Assembly (NCBI RefSeq): GCF_042646605.1
Contig: NZ_JBHRUG010000031.1
Location: 372,001-436,000, forward strand
Reading direction: 5' to 3'
DNA from: Litchfieldella rifensis
Lineage (GTDB): Bacteria > Pseudomonadota > Gammaproteobacteria > Pseudomonadales > Halomonadaceae
Length of the DNA: 64,000 nucleotides
Both the position numbers and the translations under genes were made by a program. Under the pieces are notes generated by a model, which ran no database searches, was not told the origin of the DNA, and worked only from the letters and a program-made list of their open reading frames with translations. Positions 27,094-36,841 of the stretch are shown here, in pieces (the stretch's first letter is position 1; every line of letters starts with the position of its first letter).

Positions 27094-27117
27094 GACGGCG
27101 AACCACAAGGAGACATC

Positions 27118-27699
27118 ATGATAGCCATACGCCTGCTGGGATTGCTCATCGCCCTGTCACTGGTCACGGGATGCGCTTCGAGTCCAGCGTCCGCCACGCG
27201 TTACACCCTGCCGGAGGGCAGCGACTCGGTCACAGAAGGCAAGGCCTCGGCCCCTTATACGCTAGTGGTACGCCCGCTGCGGGTCGCCGACTACCTGGAC
27301 GCCGAGGGCATCGTGCTGCAACTCGACGACATCACCCTCAACCAGGCACGCGAACACCAGTGGGCCGAAGACCTGAGCCGTCAACTCGAGCGTGGCCTGC
27401 GACAGCGCCTGGCCAACCGTCTCCCGGATACCCATGTGCTGAGTGACGATGTCGCCGACACCGACTCCCTGAGGCTGCTCCTCACGGTCGACCGCTTTCA
27501 GGGACGCTATGACGGCCTGGCGATCGCCGGCGGTCAGTGGCAGTTGCGTGATGCCCGCGGCCGACTGCTGGCACAGGAGTCGTTCAGCGCCGAGACCGAA
27601 CTGGATGCCGATGGCTACCCCGCCCTGGTCAGGGCGCTGGGGCGTAGTTGGGACAAGGTTGCGGACCGGTTGGCCGAACGCATCGTCGAGCTGCGATAA
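27118..27699 (+). CDS. pqiC: PqiC-type outer-membrane lipoprotein
   Basis: A 193-residue lipoprotein of the ABC-type auxiliary (DUF330/PqiC) family. The signal peptide ends in the lipobox LVTGC, with cysteine near residue 19; the following SS residues fit outer-membrane sorting. Family signatures include RYTLPEG near residue 27 and VVRPLRVADYL. AAGGAG stands seven bases before the ATG. PqiC is thought to anchor the PqiB tube at the outer membrane. Last gene of the pqi operon. Confidence 0.9.
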   Translation: MIAIRLLGLLIALSLVTGCASSPASATRYTLPEGSDSVTEGKASAPYTLVVRPLRVADYLDAEGIVLQLDDITLNQAREHQWAEDLSRQLERGLRQRLANRLPDTHVLSDDVADTDSLRLLLTVDRFQGRYDGLAIAGGQWQLRDARGRLLAQESFSAETELDADGYPALVRALGRSWDKVADRLAERIVELR

Positions 27700-27885
27700 G
27701 CGAGCCAGCGACGACGATCATGAGGCTTTTGCTGCGCTCGGTAGTCTTTTCTGTCATGATGGGCGCCCGCGGCAATTCATGGTCCCTCCTGCCGCGCCTG
27801 TCATCGACTTTTCCACGCATTGGCCCGGGACTCGCGCCTACACACGATCGAGGCGAGCGGCGGATGCGTATTTCCCGGAGTTTGC

Positions 27886-29196
<1,311 letters not shown>

Positions 29197-29205
29197 CCCT
29201 CACTG

Positions 29206-29232
29206 CCGCCGGTGGGCCTGATCCACCGGCGG
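29206..29232 (+). terminator. Terminator-like hairpin after rhlE
   Basis: CCGCCGGTGG and CCACCGGCGG form a perfect ten-base stem with a seven-base loop, ten bases after the rhlE stop. The tail is pyrimidine-rich (ACTCCTCCCTT) rather than a pure T-run, so termination is likely but not certain. Confidence 0.6.
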
Positions 29233-29363
29233 ACTCCTCCCTTCTGGATTCGATTGTCAGCCCCTTGATCCCGAGAGTAAGATCATTCCCATAATGCGAA
29301 GCCAACCGGCCACCACCATGGCACCAAAGGCTCATCCTCGGGGAACGACAGCAGGGAACCACC

Positions 29364-30599
29364 GTGATCACACCACAGGGTCCAACGGCGCCTTATCAGC
29401 AAGACGCACCCAGCACCGACTATTGCATCGCCCTGCAGCCCATCTGCGATGCCGAGTACCGTCACGTCGGCGACGAGCTTCTGTACCGCAGCCATGCCGG
29501 CGCGGACAGCGCCAGTATCAGCGATCCCTTGGTGGCGACTGCCCGCGCGAGCAGCATGGCCATTTACGAAATCGGCCTCGACAGGCTGGTCGGCGATCGC
29601 CTGTTGTTCATGAATGTTTCGCGGGAATGGCTGGAACGCCCCGAGCTACTTCCCCTGCCGGCCGACAAGGTGGTCATCGAAATACTCGAGAGTGTCGAAG
29701 CCAGCGAGCCGATCATCGCCGCCTTGCGGTTCATCAAGTCTCGCGGCTTCCGGATCGCCCTGGACGACTACGTGGTCAACAAGGGAAATGCTGCGTTGCT
29801 GTCGCTGGCCGACATCGTCAAGGTGGACGTCGTCGCGGGTTATGAGCCTCATCACCTGACGCTCTATCGCGACCATGGCTGCACTCTGCTGGCGGAGAAG
29901 GTGGAGAACCTGGAGGAATTCGAGCGCACCAAGGCCGAGGGCTTCTCACTGTTCCAGGGCTTCTTCTTTGCGCATCCCCACAATGTTGCGTCACGGCGCA
30001 CCCAGCGCCGCAACAACAGCAGCATTCAAATCAAGCTGATCCGCGAGCTTTATCGCGAGCTGGTCAACCTCGAGCATGTCGCCGACATGATTGCCCTCGA
30101 CCCCCATCTCTATCTAACGGTGATCAAGCGTGCCAACTCGAGCTATTTCGGCCACAGCGAAACCACCAACTTGAAGCGCTGCCTCCAGCTTCTGGGCTTG
30201 AACGAATTGCGCACCCTGGTGGCCACCGTCATGCTGTCGCAGAATGGTCCCATCTGTCGCTTGACCATGCAGCATGCCCTGACCCGTGCCTTCATGTGCA
30301 AGCATCTGGCCGCCCCCTTCCGCGATATCGACGCCGAAGACGCCTTTACCACCGGCCTATTCTCGCTGATGGATGCCATGCTGGGCGTCGAGATGCGTGA
30401 CCTGCTCGAAGAGATACCACTGGATTCAGGCATTGCCCGCGCCCTGCTCACTGGCAACGGCACCCTGGGCGCCATTCTGACGCTGGCTCGGGATTATCAA
30501 CAACTCGAGGCCGAGGAGGCGGCGCAACCCAGCCAGGAGCTACGTGGCTGTTATCTGAGAGCCGTGGAGGAAACCCAAGCCATCATGCAAGCCATCTAG
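29364..30599 (+). CDS. EAL-HDOD domain signalling protein (YuxH/CdgJ type)
   Basis: A 411-residue cytoplasmic protein with an EAL domain at about 20-200 and an HDOD domain at about 210-400. Positions equivalent to the cyclic-di-GMP phosphodiesterase ligands look present (DELLYR, FMNVS, DDY, VKVD, EKVEN, QGFFF), but the loop-6 DFGTG signature reads DYVVNKG, as in EAL-HDOD proteins that are usually inactive. Vibrio CdgJ of this class affects motility. GTG at 29364 has AGGGA six bases upstream. The gene faces fliA with 19 bases between the stops, which supports a motility role without proving it. Confidence 0.85.
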   Translation: MITPQGPTAPYQQDAPSTDYCIALQPICDAEYRHVGDELLYRSHAGADSASISDPLVATARASSMAIYEIGLDRLVGDRLLFMNVSREWLERPELLPLPADKVVIEILESVEASEPIIAALRFIKSRGFRIALDDYVVNKGNAALLSLADIVKVDVVAGYEPHHLTLYRDHGCTLLAEKVENLEEFERTKAEGFSLFQGFFFAHPHNVASRRTQRRNNSSIQIKLIRELYRELVNLEHVADMIALDPHLYLTVIKRANSSYFGHSETTNLKRCLQLLGLNELRTLVATVMLSQNGPICRLTMQHALTRAFMCKHLAAPFRDIDAEDAFTTGLFSLMDAMLGVEMRDLLEEIPLDSGIARALLTGNGTLGAILTLARDYQQLEAEEAAQPSQELRGCYLRAVEETQAIMQAI

Positions 30600-30618
30600 A
30601 AGTACCGTTGTGTCCCAG

Positions 30619-31317
30619 TCATTTGACCAGTTTGGCTCGCAGGCGTGATACCGCCTGGCTATGGAGTTGACACACGCGGGACTCGCTGACGCCGAGCACG
30701 GCGCCGATCTCCTTGAGGTTGAGCTCTTCCTGATAATAGAGCCCCAGCAGCAGCTTTTCGCGTTCGGGAAGTTGCTCGATGGCCGCCACCAGGAGTTCCC
30801 GCCGCTCACCGTCGAGCAGCGCCGCGAAAGGAGATGGCGGTGCCCCCTCCCCCGCACCTGGCTCGCTGCCTTCGGCGACGAGTTCCTCGAAGGGCAGCAA
30901 CTGCCCGCCATTGGCATCTCCCAGCAACTGGTGATATTCGTCGAGGCCGATACCCAGCTCAGCGGCGATTTCACGCTCATCGGCGGCTCGGCCAAGCTTC
31001 TGCTCGAGTCGCCGGATGGCTTCATCCAGAGCCCTGGCATTGCGCCGCACACTACGCGGCACCCAGTCGCGGCTGCGCAGTTCGTCGATCATGGCCCCGC
31101 GAATGCGCTGGCTGGCATAAGTGGTGAAGCTTGCCCCATGCTTGGCGTCATAACGCGCCAGGCAATCCAGCAGACCGACCATGCCCGCCTGGATCAGGTC
31201 ATCGAGCTCTACACTCGCCGGCAGTTTCACCTGCAGCGCCAAAGCCTGTCGCCGCACTATGGGGAGGTACTGCTCGAGCAATGCCCCTTGGTCGATCTTG
31301 CCCTGTGCCGTGTACAT
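30619..31317 (-). CDS. fliA: Flagellar sigma factor FliA (sigma-28)
   Basis: A 232-residue sigma factor directing late flagellar, motor and chemotaxis genes. Region 2 is seen in LIQAGMVGLLDCLARYD and FTTYASQRIRGAMIDELR, and region 4 in EREKLLLGLYYQEELNLKEIG followed by SESRVCQLHSQAV. The family signature RSRDWVPRSVR is present. Four matching promoters were read elsewhere in this window. In many polar flagellates fliA follows flhF and flhG directly; here a phosphonate-type operon and other genes lie between them. Confidence 0.95.
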   Translation of the reverse strand: MYTAQGKIDQGALLEQYLPIVRRQALALQVKLPASVELDDLIQAGMVGLLDCLARYDAKHGASFTTYASQRIRGAMIDELRSRDWVPRSVRRNARALDEAIRRLEQKLGRAADEREIAAELGIGLDEYHQLLGDANGGQLLPFEELVAEGSEPGAGEGAPPSPFAALLDGERRELLVAAIEQLPEREKLLLGLYYQEELNLKEIGAVLGVSESRVCQLHSQAVSRLRAKLVK

Positions 31318-31374
31318 CTTTCTCGCCTCGGGCAGCCCTAACGGAAAGCCTTGAATCCATGGAAAACCGATACC

Positions 31375-31396
31375 ACGGGTCGATACACCGACCCGT
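31375..31396. repeat. Inverted repeat between fliA and the phn-type operon
   Basis: ACGGGTCG and CGACCCGT form a perfect eight-base stem around ATACAC. It lies in the 236-base gap upstream of fliA and downstream of the second phnE-type gene. There is no T-run on either side. It could be an operator for fliA or a weak terminator of the transporter operon. The rest of the gap shows no gene. Confidence 0.35.
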
Positions 31397-31553
31397 CACG
31401 CATTCCATTATTGCCCCCCGCAGACTCCCGCCAAGCATCGAATACCCCGTCCAATGCAAGGCTTTTCCGAGTTTTGCCCTCTCAAGGGCCGCCGTTGGCG
31501 CCAGCGTCTCCACTCAGGAACGGCTTCTGGCTCGCACAGCATGGGGCCATCCG

Positions 31554-32360
31554 TCAGATCACCTTGCGACGCAACCAACTGGTAACGGCTTCCCCGACCA
31601 GCACGAGGATGATGATCGCGATCAGGATCGTGGCAACGGCCTGCCAGGCAAAAGTATCGATCGAACCCTGCAATATCACCCCGATACCACCGGCCCCCAC
31701 CAGACCCAAGACGGTCGATTCTCGTATATTGATGTCCCACCTCAAGATGATGATAGCGAAAAAGGCAGGAATGACTTGTGGGACGATCGCATAGAAAACC
31801 ACTTTCATCCTCGATGCCCCGGTCGCTTGTATGGCCTCGACCGGGCGCCGGTCGATCTCTTCGATGGCCTCGCCCATCAGTTTTCCTATGAAGCCAATGG
31901 AGCGAAACATGATAGCGAGAATGCCCGCCAGCACGCCTGGCCCGAAGATAGCCACAAATAGCAGTGCCCAAATAATGGTATTGACCGACCGGCTGGAGAC
32001 CAGGATGAATCTCCCCAGCCACAGGCAAAACCGGTTAGGCGTCGTGTTCTGCGCAGCAATATAAGATACCGGAAGAGCCAGGAACACCGTCAGGAACGTC
32101 GCTAGCGTCGCAATATGCACGGTCTCGATCATGGCATTGACAATAAGCCCAAGATCCCGAATGTCGGGTGGCCACATGCGACGACCCAGGCTATGGATCT
32201 GTACAGGAGCATCCCAGACCCAGGGCCAGAATATATCGACATCTCGAACAGCCCATACGATAACAGCGACAATAGTTAAATAAATGAGAAGACGGACCAA
32301 CTTCTCTTTCCGATCATAGCGAACCCAGACTCTAGTGGCCAAATCATCACGCTCTACCAT
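31554..32360 (-). CDS. phnE: Phosphonate-type ABC transporter permease (PhnE family), second copy
   Basis: A 268-residue inner-membrane permease. The EAA-type cytoplasmic loop is visible as GEAIEEIDRRPVEAIQATGA, followed by the GAGGIGVIL region, both typical of PhnE. About six membrane spans are present. It overlaps the first permease gene by seven bases and is the last gene of phnD-phnC-phnE-phnE. Two permeases probably form a heterodimer. Codon use is more AT-rich than in the flagellar genes on either side. Confidence 0.88.
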   Translation of the reverse strand: MVERDDLATRVWVRYDRKEKLVRLLIYLTIVAVIVWAVRDVDIFWPWVWDAPVQIHSLGRRMWPPDIRDLGLIVNAMIETVHIATLATFLTVFLALPVSYIAAQNTTPNRFCLWLGRFILVSSRSVNTIIWALLFVAIFGPGVLAGILAIMFRSIGFIGKLMGEAIEEIDRRPVEAIQATGASRMKVVFYAIVPQVIPAFFAIIILRWDINIRESTVLGLVGAGGIGVILQGSIDTFAWQAVATILIAIIILVLVGEAVTSWLRRKVI

Positions 32361-33178
32361 ATTTTCTTCCTCACCCAGCCACTAACACCCTCACTCACCA
32401 GGATCACACCGATAATTACCAGCAATATCGCAAAGGCAAAATCGTAATCATATCGTCCGAATGCATTCATCAAGGTAGCGCCGATCCCGCCGGCCCCCAC
32501 GATCCCGACGACTGCTGAAGCACGCAAGTTACTATCCAACTGGTACATGGACAACCCGACTTGCCGAGGCAATATCTGCGGGAACACGGAATAGACAAGC
32601 GTTGCAAAATACCCGGCCCCCGTCGCGCGCACCGCCTCCACCTGCCCCCAGTCGATTTCCTCGATCTCTTCAGCAAGCAACTTTCCAACAAACCCTATCG
32701 AATAGATAGTTAGTGTCAAGATACCAGCCAAGGGACCGAATCCCACGGCCTTGACGAAAAGAATGGCCACGATAACGGGATGAAAACTGCGTGAAACGAT
32801 GATAACGGCTCGGCCAAGGAAGTAGATCGGCTTTGGCGCGATATTGCGGGCAGCCATAATCGCAAAGGGGATGGACAGCATGACACCCAACAGCGTTGCC
32901 AAGATCGCTATCTGAAAACTTTCCTTGAACCCGGTCAGCAATAGTCCTGCACGTTCAAAGCTTGGAGGAAATCCGCCGCCGAAAATCCTGGCCGCTCGTG
33001 GCAGTCCCTCGGAAATCCGCTCCCAATCAAACGGAAGCGTGCTAAAAGCCCAATAAAAATAGACGACGGCAGCCGCCAGCAGACCATATCGGATAACAGG
33101 ATTCACAATAAAAGGTGGTTTCTTCCATTTCCTGCCATATCCGACGTTGCCACGGGAAGAAAGATCACCTTGTGTCAC
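32354..33178 (-). CDS. phnE: Phosphonate-type ABC transporter permease (PhnE family), first copy
   Basis: A 274-residue membrane permease with the EAA loop AEEIEEIDWGQVEAVRATGA and the GAGGIGATL motif. It begins with GTG at 33178 overlapping the phnC stop (GTGA). The product resembles the second permease in layout but differs in sequence, so the pair is not a recent duplication. This gene contains some of the lowest-GC stretches of the window: bases 32401-32460, at its 3' end, hold 25 G or C in 60. Confidence 0.88.
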   Translation of the reverse strand: MTQGDLSSRGNVGYGRKWKKPPFIVNPVIRYGLLAAAVVYFYWAFSTLPFDWERISEGLPRAARIFGGGFPPSFERAGLLLTGFKESFQIAILATLLGVMLSIPFAIMAARNIAPKPIYFLGRAVIIVSRSFHPVIVAILFVKAVGFGPLAGILTLTIYSIGFVGKLLAEEIEEIDWGQVEAVRATGAGYFATLVYSVFPQILPRQVGLSMYQLDSNLRASAVVGIVGAGGIGATLMNAFGRYDYDFAFAILLVIIGVILVSEGVSGWVRKKIW

Positions 33179-33960
33179 GACACTTTCTCCCAGGTATTCT
33201 TCTCCAACATCTCCTCCGCCGCTTCTATGCCTCCATAAATGGCATCCAAGGCCTCCTTGTTGAAATCAGCGGGAGCGCCATCGAATATCATCCGGCCATG
33301 ACGAAGCCCCACGATACGCTCGGTATAGGTCTTCGCTTGCGAGACGTTATGGATATTGATCAAAACGGGCAGCGACATTTCGTCCGAGAGACTCTGCAGC
33401 AATACCATGATTTGTTCTGATGTCTTGGGGTCCAACGAGGCCGTAGGCTCATCGGCCAGTAGAATTTCCGGTTCCTGCATCAAAGCTCGAACCACACCGA
33501 CACGCTGACGCTCTCCCCCCGAAAGTTCATCAGCGCGCTTGTTGGCGTATTGCACGATGCCAACTCGCTGCATCAAGGTGAAGGCCCGGTCGATATCCTG
33601 TTGAGGAAAACGCCGGCTCACTGCCTGAAAGAAGTTCACGTACCCCAGTCTTCCGGACAGCACATTCTCCATGACCGTTAGCCGGTCAATCAAGTTGAAT
33701 CCCTGGAACACCATACCGATCTTTCTTCTGGCTCGTCTCAATTCACCTTTTCCAAGACTTACCAGTTCCAGATCATTGAGCGTGATGGATCCCGATGTCG
33801 GCTCCACCAGTCGGTTGATACATCGGAGCATGGTACTTTTTCCTGCACCGGATGCCCCCACGATGGAAACGACGCAGCTTCCCTCGACCGTCAAATCCAG
33901 GCCTTTGAGAACCGGCTCATCACTGCCGTAGCGCTTGACAAGATTAGAGATCTTGAGCAT
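33175..33960 (-). CDS. phnC: Phosphonate-type ABC transporter ATP-binding protein
   Basis: A 261-residue ATPase with Walker A GASGAGKSTMLRCINRL, the Q-loop VFQGFNLIDRLTV, signature LSGGERQRVGVVRALM and Walker B ILLADEPTASLDP. These are PhnC-family features. The start at ATG 33960 yields a normal N-terminus (MLKISNLVKRYG); the frame extends to 34041 without a reason to use it. It lies between the binding-protein gene and two permease genes. Substrates in this family include phosphonates, phosphite and phosphate. Confidence 0.92.
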   Translation of the reverse strand: MLKISNLVKRYGSDEPVLKGLDLTVEGSCVVSIVGASGAGKSTMLRCINRLVEPTSGSITLNDLELVSLGKGELRRARRKIGMVFQGFNLIDRLTVMENVLSGRLGYVNFFQAVSRRFPQQDIDRAFTLMQRVGIVQYANKRADELSGGERQRVGVVRALMQEPEILLADEPTASLDPKTSEQIMVLLQSLSDEMSLPVLINIHNVSQAKTYTERIVGLRHGRMIFDGAPADFNKEALDAIYGGIEAAEEMLEKNTWEKVS

Positions 33961-34047
33961 ATGACCTTTCCAGGAGCTACATTGATTCAAACAACAAGAA
34001 ACAGGCCGCACCAACGACAGTGCGGCCCGTTCCACAGCCATCCGGCA

Positions 34048-35061
34048 TCACTCAAGATCGTCACGAGTATAACGCACATTGTTTGCCTTCTGGATAGTGC
34101 GAATTACCGCCCAATCAGACTCGTAACGGATCGGGATAAATTTATCGACGCCTTCGAACTCATCTCCCAGCGCCGTCCCTTCAAAGTCGAAGGAAAAGAA
34201 AGCCTCTTTTATCTTCTCGACAAGATCGGGATGAAGATTATGCGCATAAGTATAGGAGGTTGTCGGAAAAGGGGCAGACTCAAAGATTATCTTGACATCC
34301 TCCTCCTCATACAAGCCGCGTGCTGCCATGCGCTCAACGACTTCCGATGCCACGGGTGCCGCATCATAGTCCTGGGCCACGACACCCAGCATGGATTGAT
34401 CATGGCTACCCGAGTAAACGACTTCATAGTCGTCGCCGGGAGTGATGCCCAACTCAGGGAAAAGTGCTCTGGGAGCCTGGTTCCCCGAGTTGGAAGTCGG
34501 TGAGGTATGCGCGACTCGGCGACCCCGCAGATCCTCCATGCTGTCGATACCCGAATCCACATGGGTATAGAGTTGAAGGGTATAACCAAACCGGCCATCA
34601 TCCGATCCCATCAAGGCAAACGGAACCGCACCGGCCAGATTGACGGCGAAAGGGGTCGGTCCAGTGGAAAAGCCGGCAATATGGAGCCGTCCACTTCGCA
34701 TCGCTTCAACCTGTGCAGAATTCGACTGCACGGCAAAGAAACGCACACTCTTTCCCGTAGCATCTTGTAGATGATCGATGAAGGGTTGCCAGATATCGGA
34801 ATAGATAGCGGGGTCCTCGACCGGAGTATAAGCAAAGATCAAGGTATCCGGATTCACCCACTCAGATTCGTCTTTAGGTAAGTCTGCCACCATGTCGCCA
34901 TCTTCATCACAATAAAGTGCATCCAAATCGCCTCGCTCGCAATCGGCCAAGGCTTGACTCGCCAACAACAAGGTCAAGGGCACTGCTGCCAGCGATAACA
35001 CTATTCCAGAGCGATATTTCCCTGACGTATCGATACCCTTGATAAATGAAAAACGGCTCAT
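34048..35061 (-). CDS. phnD: Phosphonate/phosphite-type periplasmic binding protein
   Basis: A 337-residue PhnD-family solute-binding protein. A signal peptide ends near ASQALA-D, about residue 40. The mature N-terminus has two cysteines about a dozen residues apart. Family signatures include GFSTGPTPFAVNLAG and the SPTSNSGNQAPRA loop, the typical oxyanion-binding STSNSG region. AGAGGA lies seven bases before the ATG. It is the promoter-proximal gene of the transporter. No C-P lyase, phosphonatase or phosphite dehydrogenase gene is present nearby, so the exact substrate is open. Confidence 0.88.
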   Translation of the reverse strand: MSRFSFIKGIDTSGKYRSGIVLSLAAVPLTLLLASQALADCERGDLDALYCDEDGDMVADLPKDESEWVNPDTLIFAYTPVEDPAIYSDIWQPFIDHLQDATGKSVRFFAVQSNSAQVEAMRSGRLHIAGFSTGPTPFAVNLAGAVPFALMGSDDGRFGYTLQLYTHVDSGIDSMEDLRGRRVAHTSPTSNSGNQAPRALFPELGITPGDDYEVVYSGSHDQSMLGVVAQDYDAAPVASEVVERMAARGLYEEEDVKIIFESAPFPTTSYTYAHNLHPDLVEKIKEAFFSFDFEGTALGDEFEGVDKFIPIRYESDWAVIRTIQKANNVRYTRDDLE

Positions 35062-35186
35062 GGCGCGATCCTCTTATACTTATATTAATTTCATTGTTTG
35101 GTGTTATAGTAAAGCTTGGGTCTGTTGTTGTTATCAGAATAACGAGGCACAACTTATCCGTTTAGTCTAGATTTCCCATCAAGAAT

Positions 35187-35867
35187 ATGTCAATTTTTTT
35201 ACAACGCCTGTGCTCGAAAGCGAGTCAGGCAATGGGACGGCAGAGCCTCAGCCGTCATGAACAGGTGACCCCCTGCGAGGTAAAGGCACCCGTGCTCCGA
35301 CGTAACCGCTACCTTCTGATGCGCCATGGCCATAGTCAGGCCAACGAAGCCGGCCTGATCGTCAGCGATCCCGCACGAGGAGTCGAAGGTTTCGGTCTCT
35401 CGGCGCGGGGCGAGGCCCAACTGGCGGCCGTCACCAGTGACTGGCGGTGGCCTGTGCCGACTCGCGTCCTGCACTCCGACTTCCTGCGCACCACGCAGAC
35501 GGCGGCACGCATCGCCGACCACTTCGGGCTGATCATGCAAGTCGAACAGCGGCTGCGCGAACGTTTCTTCGGCGAATTCGACACCCAGGCCGACACCCAT
35601 TATCCCGACGTCTGGGCACTGGATGCCGAGGATGCCGGCCATCAATGCCGTGGCGTGGAAAGTGTCGTCGCCGTGGCCAGGCGCATGCAGGCGGTCATTT
35701 CAGCCCTGGAAGCGCAATACAGCGGCGAGACGGTGCTCCTGGTCAGTCATGGCGACCCGCTGCAGATCCTGCTTACCGCTGTCGCGGGCAAGCCGCTGCA
35801 ACGTCATCGCGATCATCCGTCCCTGGCGCCGGCCAGCATCACCGTGCTGCGCGATGCCGGCTCTTAA
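35187..35867 (+). CDS. Histidine phosphatase-family protein
   Basis: A 226-residue member of the phosphoglycerate mutase-like superfamily. The catalytic LMRHGHSQAN (phosphohistidine RHG) lies near residues 44-53, DFLRTTQTA supplies the second arginine, and LLVSHGDPLQ carries the second histidine. About 40 residues before the RHG motif are basic and unlike the core fold; the start at ATG 35187 has no good ribosome site, so the true start may be further in. The gene is divergent from phnD. The substrate cannot be told from sequence. Confidence 0.8.
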   Translation: MSIFLQRLCSKASQAMGRQSLSRHEQVTPCEVKAPVLRRNRYLLMRHGHSQANEAGLIVSDPARGVEGFGLSARGEAQLAAVTSDWRWPVPTRVLHSDFLRTTQTAARIADHFGLIMQVEQRLRERFFGEFDTQADTHYPDVWALDAEDAGHQCRGVESVVAVARRMQAVISALEAQYSGETVLLVSHGDPLQILLTAVAGKPLQRHRDHPSLAPASITVLRDAGS

Positions 35868-35914
35868 GGCGCCGTACGAAAAGTCGGCGAGCGATGGCAG
35901 TTTTCGAGCGGGAC

Positions 35915-36319
35915 CTAATAATAATCGACGATTACCTGCACCCCCTCCACCTGCACCGCCTGCCCTCCGCGAGGAAGCCGAAACCGGAAGTGCAGAGGGG
36001 CGGTTGCCGGCAACTCGGCCAGGGCCGTGCTTCGACCGGACGGGGAAGATAACGGTATACAGCGAGCCGGGTGACACAGCCAGGCTTGCAGGGGTCGCCT
36101 CGTCGAGGCCTCGAACCGCCAACGCAGTGTGGAGATGCGCGCGCCACCGGGGATGACATCGGGTGCTGCCAGGGGTGGCGAGCGCGTTTCACGCTCGGGT
36201 ACGGCCACACGCAGCCCGGGCGCCTCTGCCACCCAACTACCCGATGCCGCCCAGGCTGGTGGTATCGACAAGGCACTCACCGCGATCATAGCGACTGCCA
36301 GCCAACGCAATACCGTCAT
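35915..36319 (-). CDS. flhE: Flagellar protein FlhE
   Basis: A 134-residue periplasmic protein with a signal peptide ending near AWA-A, about residue 24. It matches enteric FlhE in LRWRF, the paired cysteines of WLCHPARCIPL, the LHFRFRLPRGG run and the C-terminal VIVDYY. FlhE acts in E. coli and Salmonella as a periplasmic partner of the flagellar export system that limits proton leakage. Its start overlaps the upstream flhG-like stop as ATGA. In E. coli flhE follows flhA directly; here two genes stand between. Confidence 0.85.
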   Translation of the reverse strand: MTVLRWLAVAMIAVSALSIPPAWAASGSWVAEAPGLRVAVPERETRSPPLAAPDVIPGGARISTLRWRFEASTRRPLQAWLCHPARCIPLSSPSGRSTALAELPATAPLHFRFRLPRGGQAVQVEGVQVIVDYY

Positions 36320-36840
36320 GCGCGTCGTCCCACCCGGCCAGACGTGCTGCCGTCCAGCACCAGCAACTCGATACCGAGAAAGTCAGCGGCGGCCTGTTGC
36401 AGATTGTTGAGCAGGCCGGAACGCGAAGCGAATCCCGGATGAATCGCCAGCAGACGACGCGGCCCTTGCCGGGAACGCAGCGATTTGAGCGCCAGATAGG
36501 CGCGGCGAAAGCCCTCGAGATCGCTATCCACCCACAAGGCCCAGCGTGGCTGCTGATCGGCGAGTACCGTCAGATGGGGACTGGCCGCATCCAGGGCCAC
36601 CACTCGCCATGCCCCAGGATCGCCGATCCAACGTTGACCACCGGCATGCCAGTCGTGCAGCACCTGCTCTACGCGTTGCCGTTGCTGCCGAGAGGAGTCC
36701 GGCAACCCTACCACCATCAAGGTCCGCAGCCGGGGAGCGACACGCCTGTCCGGCGTCTCCTCCACGGCAATGTCCTGCCGTGCCGCCCAACTGCGCAAGC
36801 CAGCCGCCTGGTCGTCATTCCCGGAAGTCGGCCGATTCAT
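36316..36840 (-). CDS. FlhG/FleN-like protein lacking the ATPase P-loop
   Basis: A 174-residue protein directly after flhF. No KGGVGKT-type Walker A motif is present. The C-terminal part resembles the end of MinD-type FlhG/FleN: FRRAYLALKSLR then RQGPRRLLAI, a variable segment, and LNNLQQAAADFLGIEL, comparable to the family pattern of DAYxxIKxL, GxxR and FLG. This alignment is by eye. The start was set at ATG 36840, one base after the flhF stop; a GTG at 36861 inside flhF is possible. It may be a degenerate or regulatory partner of FlhF. Confidence 0.5.
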   Translation of the reverse strand: MNRPTSGNDDQAAGLRSWAARQDIAVEETPDRRVAPRLRTLMVVGLPDSSRQQRQRVEQVLHDWHAGGQRWIGDPGAWRVVALDAASPHLTVLADQQPRWALWVDSDLEGFRRAYLALKSLRSRQGPRRLLAIHPGFASRSGLLNNLQQAAADFLGIELLVLDGSTSGRVGRRA

Positions 36841-36841
36841 C

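Noticed and set aside
27700..27885. Gap between pqiC and rhlE examined for a small RNA or gene
   Set aside because: Overlapping frames exist but have no ribosome site or recognisable product, and no convincing terminator was found.
36470..36500. Short similarity to the MITE interior inside the flhG-like gene
   Set aside because: Only about a dozen bases agree and no terminal repeat is nearby; consistent with chance.
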